Position numbers and translations under genes: made by a program. A model generated the notes under the pieces. That model did not search any database. It saw only the letters and a list, made by a program, of their open reading frames with translations, and was not told the origin of the DNA. DNA of 60,000 nucleotides from NCBI RefSeq assembly GCF_008831285.2, contig NC_045148.1, forward strand, positions 4,280,001 to 4,340,000, in the 5' to 3' direction. This stretch comes from Nymphaea colorata (lineage: Eukaryota > Streptophyta > Magnoliopsida > Nymphaeales > Nymphaeaceae). Numbering within the stretch: position 1 is the stretch's first letter; each line of letters opens with the position of its first letter. Below are positions 10,675 to 22,229 of this stretch, piece by piece.

Positions 10675-12390
10675 TAAAAGTGTCAACCTTTGAAAGTCTA
10701 CGAATGTCACTTTTGTTCTAGACAATGGGTGACCAGAGAAGCCAGTGAACTCTGCTCTGAAAATGTTAATTTGTCCAGGACAAAGGCAAAGAGGTGGCGG
10801 CTTCGCAAGGCAACGGGTTGGTGGTATAGGAGGGCGCAACTGAACATGGGGAAGCATCACCAAGGGAGCAACATGGTTCCAGTACACAAACATATCTACC
10901 ATTGGGTAATATAATGTTGCCTCATACAATTTCGTTCCAAATAGGAAATAAATTGAAAGGAAAGAGGTAGCGACGTCAAGATTGCATTAGAATCAGACAT
11001 ATCTTTAACTATACGTCCTTTTCTGATATTCACGTGTTCTGATTTGAATATGAAAAAAAAGTAAAAAATCCAATTTTCCAATTTGAATCCGACTTTTACG
11101 TTCATACCCAAATTCGAATTTTGAACCAAATTTGGCCAATTTTCAAAAAGTAAGAGACTTAGTTATGTGATATTTGTTTAAAAATAAATGTGATTCAAAT
11201 ATGACCAAATATTTATATATATCTGAATGTGATATGATTTATTAATTAGATATTAATTTTTTTTATATCCCATGTTTTTGAAATGGATATCCAATCCAAA
11301 TTGGATATATTAACATTACTATCCCTAGAAAGAGGTATGAAAGGCGCCATCAATGAAATTGTGTTTCTTAAGTTTCCGAATGAGAAAAATGTTTGATGAC
11401 ATGCAGACTACGACTACGCTCCACGACTACAACCATGTGCATGTGCAGCTGGTGACAAAAGCAAAAGTTGTGATGATTCGGAAGGTGATGACCATTCTGG
11501 CGGAAGTGTGCATCAGGAAAGAAAAGGTTGTGGTGGATGGCTGAGTGATGAAGATTGATCAAAATGTGCTTACCTTACATTTTAATTCTAAGGGCTAAAC
11601 TACTGGAGCGAGTACCTTCCATCAGGTGCAATCGCTGGACTTCAAAAGAGTGGAGATGAGCACAAAGAATCTGGATTAAATAAAAGGAGTGTGTTAGTAT
11701 TACATGTGAAGTTGGGCCAAGAGCGGAGCATCAAGATCTGCCTCTTGTATTTTTAGATTTTATTTATTGTTCTCTTTTGTTTGGATCGCGATATAAAGGT
11801 GTTGAGATTCATTTGTAATGAAGATCAGTTTTTAGGAAACCCTACTAATTATTTCGGTCTCATTTGCCTTTCGCAATCAGTTATGCTCTGTTTTGCATCA
11901 TTTCCGATTCTTTCTAGTTTAAGTTTAGGTGTTATTGTGGGTTAAAAAAGAAGTCCTCACTGCATCGACAACTCACAATTTGAAGAAGACGATCTGAAGA
12001 AGAGTTCTGAGGGCCAGTAGAGAAAGATTGGAGGTCGGATTGCTTCATTCAAAGATTCTATTGTCTGCGGTGCAAGAATGAACAGGAACAAACTTTAGCC
12101 AAATGCAAGAAAGCATGAATGTTTGTGCGAGTAAAGCTGTAGTTGTTGGCCAACTCGGCAGGAATGGCTGCAATGTGCGAGGAACGTGATCGAAAACTGT
12201 AGAAGATGCACATTGAGTTAGGATGAGTTAGGACGACAAGTTCGGCACTCTGGGGAAAATGTGTGAGGTCCTATGCTTTGCGAGTGTGCTTTGTATAGTA
12301 GCGGAGCCACATGGTGACTGGTGTAGGCGGTTACCACACCAGTCTCTTAAATTTTTTTTATTTTTAAATAACCATATTTAGACATTTATC

Positions 12391-12392
<2 letters not shown>

Positions 12393-12463
<71 letters not shown>
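12393..12463. repeat. (TA)n microsatellite, expanded
   Basis: About 35 TA units occur at the position where the left arm has about 10. Such runs extrude as cruciforms easily and are prone to length change. Confidence 0.95.
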
Positions 12464-12466
<3 letters not shown>

Positions 12467-12950
12467 TACCCATCCATCCATTTTTTCTAGCTCCGCCACT
12501 CGCTTTGTCAGCGTCGCCTTTTTAATATAGTTTGTGGAGTATATCTTCCTCTAATATGTAAATAAGGCAATTTAGTGAGTAATGGTCCATATCAGCCCAC
12601 ATATAGTCTGCTATTGAAGTGTGTCGTTGCATTTTGCTTGGACCCTTTCGATATCTGGTCTGCATGATGGCATGGATCACCTTAAGTAATTCAAAATCTT
12701 GACTTCAACTATATCCACGTAAAATTAAACTTCAAAATCCACATATGGAGTTAACCGATCCTTCAACATTTGATCTAAGCTAATCCATTTTGGACATGAA
12801 TCATATTGATGTCCAAGGTTTCTTTCCGAATCAACCCACTTCCGAGCCAAATTAAGTTTCAAACCCAAGTAAATGCATCTTTCCGGTGTCCACATGATAA
12901 AACTAGTTTATTAAATGGATTCATTTTGAAACCAAAACAATTTTAATTTC

Positions 12951-13980
12951 ATTACCTGAACACTGTTTTCTTGCATTTATTTTGAATACCCTTTATAATC
13001 ATAAATATAAACATGATTATAAACTAGTTCGGACCATGCAAGTAGCCCACTTGCATGCCTTATCAAGTAAACTTCAATATGATTGTAGACCGTGCTCAAT
13101 GCATAAATCCACTTTAGGAAGGGGACATGAATCATATTAATAATGAGTTTCTTCATCAAGGGCCATGCAAGTGATTGCTCCTATCCTACATGCATATAAA
13201 GCTTGAATGTTAAGGGTCAGTTGAAGAGAAGGAGTATTTTTTACGACCAAAGATTTGAAGGTTAACTGTTGGTGCTTAAGCACGGTTCAGGAATCAGGCA
13301 TGTAGCTAAAGTGCTTGATAGGGTGGTATTGACTGTTCTAATCAAAGTCTGGTTAGGGCTTTGGTTATTCTATAAGCTAAAGCATGATTTGAGGGTCTGC
13401 GAACAAAGTTTTAGTTGTCTGAAGCTAACAATATTGTACATTATAATCAAAAGAACAGAGCTTGAGTTAGCAAAGACTGGACTCAATTGGGCTAACTTGA
13501 CTGGTTCTGGACCAATCCGAGATCAACTACATTTATTAAGGGAGTTTCAAAGTTAAATAAAAGAAAAACCATTCATAATGGAGAAGGGCCTGTGTTTTTC
13601 TCCACTAGCTTCTTTTATTCTTCTTGTTTCTGTGCATTGAGGGTTCATGCCTCTATAAAGGTATGATGTTTTGTCTTTTGTTTGTTTCATGCATGGATGG
13701 TATACAAATCATTCTATAAGGGCATTGCAGATGGTTTCCTCCTGTATGTTGTCTCTCTTTAGTTTTCCAGTTTGGATAGTACCCAAAGCATGAGGCAACC
13801 TGTGTACATGATTTGAATGTGATCAATATTGTGCCTCTGTGTTTTTGAGAGCATGATTCACATGATACTCTTAGTATATGAACATGTATTTATGTTGTGT
13901 ACATTTTGTTTTATGTGTGGCATCTATTAACATCTATCTCCAATTGTGGATATACCCCACATTTATTGGTTGCATATATA
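12951..13980. other. No gene recognised
   Basis: This is AT-rich sequence with no repeat partner noticed elsewhere in the window. The open frame at 13269-13556 has no domain I recognise, and its sequence reads like diverged retroelement leader. Confidence 0.45.
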
Positions 13981-14318
13981 TGTTGTAAATATAATGCAAG
14001 TATGTTGTTAGTCTACAACATGCTGGAATAAACCAAGAGTAGACATTGTACTAACAACTTCCCCATGTTTTAATGCTATTTACCCGTTCAGGTGATCATG
14101 AATAAAAAGTATGTGACAAAGCTAATGCATTGTGCAATAATCTGATGCTGCCTAACGAATCCGTGTCGTTTAAGTGACTTTTGTATTTTCTACTTGTTAT
14201 GAAACAGTGGCTTAATGGTTTGATTTAAATTGTGGTTTAGCATTGGCAATTTAGAGTTGGTAACAACACTTAATGGTAGAAGTTGGTTGTTTGAAAAGTG
14301 ATTTCCACATGCTTTAAT
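13981..14318 (+). repeat. Block D copy 1 (left of hAT-like MITE)
   Basis: This matches 37931-38270 closely, and in both places it leads into an R1 copy. In this copy the block is interrupted by the MITE at 14319-15121. Confidence 0.75.
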
Positions 14319-15121
14319 TAGGCCTGGGCATCGGGCCCGACCGGTCCGGCCCGATGGGTCGCTCAGCCCGGCCCGATAGCCCGGGCCTCGGCCCGAGCCC
14401 GGCCCGATAGCCCGGGCCTCGGCCCGAGCCCGGCCCGATAGCCCGGGCCTCGGCCCGAGCCCGGCCCGATAGCCCGGGCCTCGGCCCGAGCCCGGCCCGG
14501 GTCCTGCCCCTTTTCCCTGCCCTCCCGTCGCGCTCTGAGAGTTTGACGGAGGAGAAGGGGGAGGGGGAGACGGATGAGGAGGGGGAGGGAGACGGATGAG
14601 GAGGGGGAGGGAGACGGAGAGGGGGAGAGGGAGACGGAGGAGGAGGGAGAGGGAGAGAGAGAGGGGTAAAGGCCGAGAGGGAGAGGGGGAGCAGAGAGGG
14701 AGAGGGAGAGGGAGGAGGAGAGGGGGAGCGGGAGCAGAGAGGGAGAGGGAGAGGGGAACGGGAGCAGAGAGGGAGAGGGAGAGGGGGAACGGGAGCAGAG
14801 AGGGAGAGGGAGAGGGGGAACGGGAGCAGAGCTGCAGAGAGGAAGAGGGAGAGCGAGAAGGGGAGAGGGAGAGGGGGAGCGGGAGCAGAGAGGGAGATGG
14901 AGTGGGAGAGGGAGGGGGACCGGGAGTCGGGAGCGGAGAGTCGGGAGTGGAGAGGGAGTGGGAGGGGGAGCGGCCGAGCGGCGAAGGAGTGGAGAGGGAG
15001 AGTGAGAGTCGGGCCAGGCCGGGCCGCCGCCGCCTATCAGGCCTGGGTCCGGCCCGGGCCAGGTTTTCCCCCACCTGGATCCGGGTCCGATCGGGCCGGG
15101 CCGGCCCGTTGCCTAGGCTTA
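14319..15121. mobile_element. GC-rich hAT-like MITE
   Basis: The element runs from TAGGCCTGGGCA to TGCCTAGGCTTA, imperfect terminal inverted repeats that continue into GGGCC-rich subterminal sequence. It is flanked by GCTTTAAT at 14311-14318 and 15122-15129, an 8-bp duplication as in hAT elements; shifting the border by one base allows 9 bp, so a Mutator-type origin is not excluded. The paralogue at 38262 lacks the insertion. The interior has a 31-bp minisatellite and a 450-bp purine tract; the long open frames here (14190-15074 minus, 14596-15132 plus) result from that composition and are not genes. Confidence 0.65.
14367..14490. repeat. 31-bp minisatellite, four identical units
   Basis: Four perfect head-to-tail copies of a 31-bp GC-only unit (CCCGGCCCGATAG... 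to ...CGGCCCGAG) lie inside the hAT-like MITE next to its left terminus. A partial fifth unit follows at 14491. Perfect identity indicates recent expansion. Confidence 0.9.
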
Positions 15122-15174
15122 GCTTTAATTGAAATTTAAATTGATACTATAATTTTTTTAAAAAAAATTTGTCT

Positions 15175-17662
15175 AAAAAAATTAGGGTCATTAGAGTTTG
15201 GTATCAGAACAATGGATTGTAATCCAAAGAACTGAGCATGATCATGTTAGGAACAATCTAAGGTTGCTGCTTTAATATCAGTTTTCGGTTTTATGTGTTG
15301 TGATTTTAAGAGAATTGGACCTGGTTAATCCTACTAAACTAAGACTTGGGGGTTTGACTAAGATCAAACTGGATCAACATCATTGGTTCATAAATTATAA
15401 TCCACAGAAGCTGTACTCAGTCAACCTAGGACCAGATTAAGGCATGGTATTTAGAGTCAAACCTAGACAGGGCTATAATACAAATGTACTAGGTCTGGTC
15501 CAGATTGAGTCAGGCTTGCAGTCACATGGGTTGTAATCCAAATGGATTGAGCTTTGTTCTCCAAGAACCAAACTATGACTTAATGGGCTTAGGTGGTGTT
15601 ACATTACACTTGGCCCAAAAACAAGTCATGTGGGGTTATATTCCAAATTGCTTATATTGGTGAAGCAAAGGCTTCACTTAGAAGAAAAACAAAACATAAA
15701 GAAGAAAACTTGCCTAGAGGACGTGGCGTACTCCCTTGGAGTGAAAGGTAGGAGAGAAGAAATAGAAATATAGAATGGCAAAAGATGAAAGGAAGTAAAG
15801 CGAAAAAAAGAGAAAAGCAAAGAGATAGGAGAGAACGAGCTCTCTTGGATGCCTCTTCCCCACGTCTTGAGAGGTATTTATAGTGGGGAGAGAGACCAAA
15901 ACTAGTGGGCTTTTAAACATTATGGGAACCTACCAAAATCACTAGATTTCAAATTAATGGTTTTAGATTTTTTGTCGACATCTTCATTTAAATTATTTTC
16001 GAAATTGAAACAATTAAATAAAGGCGCTTGGCCTGTCACGGGCCGAGTTTCTCCAGCCCGCGCGGTGCCGAAGGCGTTCCCCAAAGCCTTCGGCCAGCCG
16101 TCTCTCTCTTAAGCTAGCGGAAGCATTCATCTTTTATTCGGGACTGTGGACTAGATGAGGAGTGCTAAGCACTCGGCACACCATCACCCAGGTTTATCCC
16201 ATTGTCAACCATCGGCAAGCCGTGGCCATGAGGCCCTGTCAGAACTTTGCCATTCCTCCAAGTGCCTATCTATATCCAAACGAAATCTGGGTGGGGGTAG
16301 ACTTCCCTTGGGAGGAAGTCCCCAGCCGAAGCCAGTTGACGACTATATGTCATTAAGTAAGGCGGCCGACCATCGCCCTACTCGACGATGAGCATTCACT
16401 TGCTCACCCCCGCGTGACTCTACGCGGTTGTGGAACACAGCGTATGCGCCCACTGGGGGAATTGCCCCTAACCCACGTGCACCCCCTTGTGTATCCAAAC
16501 ACTACGCGTGGGGAACCCACTGGATTCCCCAACGACGGACTTGCACTTCCAAAGGGACTGCTGATCTTGATGCATTTATACGCCTTGTCACTGCACCACC
16601 GCGCTGCACATTCCACGTGCATTGCTTTCTGCTTGACTCGGCAACCGATTGATCCCACATGCCTTCCAACTATGCTTAAGTTGGCCAAGCAGCATCACCT
16701 TTTACTGGTTTGGCCGAAAACAAGGCCCACTTTTTGGAAAAAGTGGGTGGTTTTCTTAGAATATCAGATCCAGGGCAGGAAATATCCAGACATAATAATA
16801 ATGAAGGCAATGCAGCTTGATTCAAATTGGAATACTCTAGAAGTGAAAGTTATACGCAACTGGAGGAGATCAAATCTGGACCAATGACAACCAAGCCAAA
16901 ACATAGAATAATCTGGATTAATGACAATTCAGCCAGAACTTGAAATAACCGAAGAAGAAATTTTCTGAATGGTCTTGGAAAATCAAATCCTAAAGTAAAG
17001 GAAAAGACTCCTTCAATCGAGCAATTGTAACTCTCCATCTTTTTTATGGAAATGTCACCAAATGGAGGTTGTTGAGTGTGGTGAGGAAACCATCAATGCA
17101 GGAGGCTTTCCATCTAAACCACATTAATTTTTTTTCGTTTTTGTGCATCATCTCTCTTTTATTTCTATGCAACATGTTCCATTATGGTATCAAAAGGTTA
17201 GGAGCATGTGAACCGTACTCGGTGATCTTTGTTGTGTCTTTTGATTGTGTTGTCAAGGCCAGCAATAAAACTTCCAGAACATAATAGCTCTGATGCTGCT
17301 AGTACTACCTTTCATTTCTTTCGCAATCTCCAGCTAGCATTTTTTTAAGGTGAAGTTGACATCAAAAAATTTTCTTTTGTGGAATCACAATTTACCCCAT
17401 CCTTATTCTTTTATGACCCACATGGTTTTATTGACAAATCTATGCCCTCCAAATTTGTTATTAATAGTTAATGGAATATCAAACCCAATCCAATATTGAA
17501 CAGAAAATGCATCACTTAAGGTGAAATCTTCATTAGTTTTCAAGTTGCTCTATAGTAGCAGCAGTAGCTAACTGAACACTATCAAAATAAGATAGGTTAA
17601 CACGTCACAATAAAATAGAAAAGCATAGACTTTGACCAACAAGAAGTAGCTTGACTGGAATT
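15175..17662 (-). mobile_element. R1 leader plus LTR, copy split by a solo LTR
   Basis: A primer-site-like motif (15199-15210) and about 270 bp of leader precede the minus-oriented R1 LTR, the same order as at 38320-40245. The R1 start motif is at about 17658-17662, where the sequence switches abruptly to block B. A 689-bp foreign LTR interrupts it at 16034. Confidence 0.6.
16034..16722 (+). mobile_element. Solo LTR, gypsy-type
   Basis: This 689-bp segment begins TGTCACGGGCC and ends in ACA, so its borders are TG and CA. It interrupts R1 at a position that is continuous at about 524 and 39192. The flanks TGGCC (16029-16033) and AGGCC (16723-16727) match at four of five bases as an aged target duplication. 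No internal region is present, so the element was reduced to a solo LTR by LTR-LTR recombination. It is more GC-rich than its surroundings, and the open frames inside are not genes. Confidence 0.7.
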
Positions 17663-18655
17663 TTAACAGTCCCAGATTCTTTGTGGTCATCTCCACTCTT
17701 TTGAAGTCCGGCAATTGCACCTGATGGAAGGAACTCGTTCCAGTTGTTTAGCTATTAGGATTAAAATATAAGGTAAGCACATTTCGATCAATCTTCATCA
17801 CTCAGCCATCCACCACAACCTTTTCTTTCCTGATCCGCACTTCCACCAGAATGGTCATCACCTTCCGAATCATCACAACTTTTTCTTTTGGTTGTAGTCG
17901 TGGAGCGTAGTTGTAGTCCGCATGTCATCAAACATTTTTCTCATTCAGAAACTTAAGAAACACAATTGCATTGAGGGCACCTTTTATACCTCTTTCTAGG
18001 GATAGGAATGTTAATATATCCGATTTGGATCGGATATCTATTTCAAAAACATCGTATATGAAAAAAAAGAATTAATATCTGATTGAGAAATCAGATCGGA
18101 TTCAGATATATGTAAATATTTCGTCATATTCGAATCACATTTATTTTTAAACAAACATCACATATCTAAGTCTCCTACATTTTGAAAATAGGCCAAATTC
18201 GGTTCAAAATTCCACTTTGGGTATGAACGTAAAAGTCGGATTCCAATTGGAAAATTAGATTTCCTACTTTTTTTTCATATTCAAATCCGAACACGTGAAT
18301 ATCAAAAAAGGACATATAGTTAAAGGTATATCCGATTCTAATGCAATCTTTACATCCCTACCTCTTTCCTTTCAATTTATTTCTTATTTGGAACGAAATT
18401 GTATGAGGAAACATTATATTACTCAATGATAGATAAGTTTGTGTACTAGAACCATGTTGCTCCCTTGATGATGATTCCCCATGTTCAGTTGCGCCCTCCC
18501 ATACCACCAACTCATTGGCCTTGCAAAGCCGGCCATCTCTTCACCTTTGTCCTGAACAAATCAATATTCTCAGAGCAGAGTTCACTGGCTTCTCTTGTCA
18601 CCCATTGTCTAGAACAAAAATGACATTCATAGACTTTCAAAGGTTGACACTTTTA

Positions 18656-19062
18656 GGGGTGTGTTTCATGAAAGACAGAATTATGGAGTTATAGAATCAA
18701 AAGTTTTATTTTTGATGAAATGGGAATTGCCTTATTAAATAATGCATTTTGAGTTCGGAATTATGAATTGAATTTCTGAAATTGTGATTCTAGCCTCGGG
18801 GGTTAAATTATCATTCCAAAATTTTATAAATTTTCATCTCTTTTTAAAGTATATGTCATGATGGTCTTAATTCATCGATTCTAGAATTTTAATTCCTGCT
18901 TTATCAAACACATCATTTTCAATTCTTGAATTAAAGTTCCAAACCATCAAACGTAAAGGGAAACTAAAACTGGAATTTTTCATTCCAATTCCAATTTGAT
19001 ATAGAATTTTGTTACTCAAATTTAAAGTCTAGGATCAAAATTTAAGGCCGTCAAATGCCCCC
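18656..19062 (+). mobile_element. Tourist-like MITE, copy c
   Basis: This 407-bp paralogue of 6216-6622 has TTA on both sides (18653-18655, 19063-19065). It has the same length as copy a with scattered substitutions, consistent with duplication as part of block B. Confidence 0.7.
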
Positions 19063-20015
19063 TTAATCTATTCTCATTGGGAAAGGAACTAATTCCAATT
19101 TGTATTATGGTCAGTCGGCGCAAAAGTATGCTGCAAGCAAAATGGTGTATGTTGCAGCATCACCGGGTAGGGACCAAATTGGAAAGAGAAGTTGCAATTA
19201 CATAAAAGAACTGCAGAAAAAAACAAACTAATCCATAGAAGAACTTCATTGTTAGAACAACAAGTCACATAAATGTTTTTTTTTTTTTTTGACAAAGTTA
19301 CTACAAATACGTGATCAATCGATGCTCAACTAATTCACGAAATAAAATGGAGACATGACATGCGAAGTGCAACATGCTGGCGAAGCATGAATTATTCATT
19401 GGAGGGTGGGGTGGCAAACAGTAGTTTGAAAATTTTAATAGAGGGTGAAATATATATATTTTTTTAATTTTTGTATAGAGCTAAATGAAAATTTAGAAAT
19501 CCTGTATAAATTTTTTTTTAAATTTCTAGTAATTTTTTTATAAAAAAATAAAAAATTGAGGAGGAGTTGGGATGGGGGGAGAGGGGGCGCAAGGCCCCTG
19601 CCTGCCTCCTGGCTAGTGAGACTTTGAGAAATGTCTAAATGACTGATGCATGAAGTGCAAACAAAGAAGAAGGAAAAGCAAATGCAAGGCAACAATGGAG
19701 GGAGTTTGTACAAATGCAGTAGTTAGAAGGCAACAATGTAAAGAATAGTAAACAGGTGGTTATAATAATTAAGGTTGTGTTTGTTTCACTATGGATTTAA
19801 GATCCAAGAATTTAAGGTCGGAACCCCCCTTCCCTCCAATCCAACCTTAAACCCATGGTTTTTAACATGTACCGTGGATGTACAATCTATGTTACTGAGA
19901 TCCTCAGTTTGTTTAAGCTAAGAATCACCCAAACCACATCTTTTAATTCAGCCTCCAATTCGAGGTTTGAGACTATCAAATGCAACCTAGAGAAGAAAAA
20001 ACAGAGGAGACAAAT

Positions 20016-20427
20016 TGTTCCCTTGTGTTGTGTTTGTATAGTCATTTGCTTTTGTTATATTTGCTTTGTTTATATTGAGTCTTGGTGTAAGCTCGAATGT
20101 TCACCTGTGTCGGAGCACCTACCAAAACCGTCCCCAAGTGTAAGATTGGGATTCCTTGTTTGGATGGTCGGCATGGGAATTCTGTAAGCGGCTTCGGTCA
20201 TCCTTTGTAAGTAAAGTGTAAAAGCTTATTTGTTTTCCCTCGTGATGTACTCAGTTGTTTAAGTGAATATATTGCGATTTTTATTTTCACACTGTTTGCG
20301 TATTTTGTGTCTTGAGTTTTCGAAAAAATGTTGAAGTGATCAGCACCTACTTGAACAAGGCGAAGGCTTGCGGCTTACTGGCGAGAGTTTGTCACGCCGC
20401 ACGGTCCGAAGGAGTCGGCCCATGACA
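20016..20427 (+). repeat. Gypsy 5' LTR
   Basis: Starts TG and ends CA; matched by 25101-25517. It inserted exactly within block B, whose empty counterpart lies at 7490. Confidence 0.9.
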
Positions 20428-20429
20428 AC

Positions 20430-20441
20430 TGGTATCAAAAC
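20430..20441 (+). other. Gypsy primer-binding site
   Basis: TGGTATCAAAAC lies two bases after the 5' LTR. It is the methionine-tRNA type site with changes in the last bases compared with the common TGGTATCAGAGC. Confidence 0.7.
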
Positions 20442-20659
20442 CCAAATTCTACTCAATCTGGGGAAGCGATTGGAGAGTCGGTGTAAAGCTTCACGCCGGC
20501 TTGCTGCTGTTGAGGAGGACACCATGACATCACAATACAATCTGTGAGGTGTCAAAGGCAAGGAGTCGGCCCGTCCAGAGGAGACGAGCCCAGCCTATGA
20601 CCAGGGAAACCTAGAGAAGACGGTGAATCGGTTAGTCGCAGATGTGGCCACCCATGAAC

Positions 20660-21700
20660 CATGAGGAAGCCCTCGGCTTTGCTGCCAAAACCTTTGAGGG
20701 ATTCAAGGAGGAGATGAAGTTGATGCAGGAATAGATGGCCGAGTCAGTGGCCATGAACCGATCACTCTCTAACTTGGTGAAGACCCTACAGGACGAAGTC
20801 ACCGAACTTCAGGCTTCAAACCAAAGATTGCTACATACTAACTCAGCCAGTAGTAGTCAAGAGAGGACCAGTAGGGTCGATGTTCAACGTCCGGTGAAGT
20901 ACAGTGGTAGCCAGGCTGCCATGGTGATCAACAACTTTCTGTTTCAAGTTGACTAGTACCTGGACTTGCAGAACGTAGTATAAGCAGCACGTAGTAGAAG
21001 AGGACTTGAAGATCAAGACCGCAACGATGTTGTTAGAGGGAGATGTTGTGGCTTGGTGGAGGCGAAAAATATTGGATATTGAGAATGGGGACTGCACGAT
21101 TTGTACCTTCGACGACTGTCGCAAGTAGTTGAAGGGATACTTCATGCCCGTGGATGCTGAAAGACATGCTTATCGGTTGGTTGCGAACCTGAAGCAGACA
21201 GGTGCCTTGAGAGATTATATCAGGAACTACCAAAAGGTCACGTTGGATGTACCTATGATGCCAGAAAAAGATAAACTTCACCGGTTCATCATAGGGCTCC
21301 AATCTTGGGCCCAAGCCGACAAGGAGGGATCGAATCTAGAGACTTTGGAACAGGCATATGTGGCAGCCAAGCGCTTCGCCGACACCCAACGCAAAAGCTA
21401 CACTAATACCTTCAAGTCTACGAAGAAGTCCGACCACGGCGAAAAGAGGGAGGAACAACGAGACAACATAAATGAATCGTCGTCCCAAAAGCGTGTCGAG
21501 AGAAAACCCTTCTTTTGCAAGGACTACACTGGGCTACCAAGAGTATGACTTGTTGGGTTTGCAGAGGAAAGCACCAGGCATGCTTCTGCCTGAAATGTGT
21601 GAGACCCACCAGGCAGGCCAATGCTGTGAGGGCCACCGAAGAAGGGCAAACACGGATGGGTGTTGCCCAAACGATCAATGTTGTCCAAAGCCGCGCAATG
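20660..21700 (+). pseudogene. Gypsy gag remnant
   Basis: Fragments are readable in shifting frames: a coiled-coil-like N-terminal part at 20735-20956, a capsid-like part at 21129-21540 (LRDYIRNYQKVTLDVP), and a degenerate zinc knuckle near 21550-21600 (CWVCRGKHQACFC). Stops and at least two frameshifts separate them. The order is that of a chromovirus Gag. Confidence 0.75.
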
Positions 21701-21960
21701 TCTAGCAGTATGGTGAACAAGGAGCTGATGTACGTAGATGTCACTCTGAATGGAACGCCTATTGTTGCGATGGTAGACTTCCGGGAAACGCATAACTTCG
21801 TCTCAAGTGAGGAGGCAGAGAGAGTGGGATTGAAACCTGTGCCGCAACAGAGGACCCTTAAAATAGTTAACTCTAAAGTCAGGCCCATTCTAGGAGAAAC
21901 AAAGGGTGTAACGGTTCAGATGAAGGTTGGACGGGTGTCACCAACTTCTCCGTAGTACCC
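21700..21960 (+). pseudogene. Gypsy aspartic protease remnant
   Basis: The retropepsin-like fold is recognisable from the MYVDVTLNG stretch followed by MVDFRETHNFVS. The catalytic triplet expected at this place, D-T/S-G, has become D-F-R, so the protease would be inactive. It continues from gag without an intergenic gap. Confidence 0.75.
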
Positions 21961-22229
21961 CATGATGATTTCAAGGTGATTCTTGGGATGGAGTTCCTTA
22001 GAGGCCAGAATGCAATGATGTTGCCGAAGTTCAACACATTGACGTTGATGGGTGCGGATCAGTCCCATACAGTGCACTACCACTGTGTCAGAAGCAAGTC
22101 CCAGCCGACGTTGTCGGCAATGCAGTTGAAGATGGGAGTGCATCATGGGGAACAAACATTCCTTGTGGCTGTATGTCTACAAGAAGGTGACCCTCAGCCT
22201 AGAGTCATTCCACCAGGGCTAGCCCCTTT

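Larger units (their letters stand above)
10145..12950 (-). repeat. Right arm of large inverted repeat IR1
   Basis: This arm reads as the reverse complement of 3057-6745 apart from the missing 1,055 bp. It contains the inverted MITE copy and an expanded TA run. Short frames such as those at 10591-11129 and 11353-11562 mirror frames in the left arm and carry no recognisable domain. Confidence 0.8.

Noticed and set aside
14367-14490. Regular repeats resembling a CRISPR array
   Set aside because: Units are contiguous without spacers and lie in plant nuclear DNA; this is a minisatellite.
14190-15132. Long open frames on both strands (294 and 178 codons)
   Set aside because: They are Pro/Ser/Leu-rich or Arg/Glu/Gly-rich translations of a purine tract and a 31-bp minisatellite inside a MITE; no domain and no conservation expected.
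16155-16887. Overlapping plus and minus frames in a GC-richer segment
   Set aside because: They lie in a solo LTR bounded by TG...CA and a target duplication.
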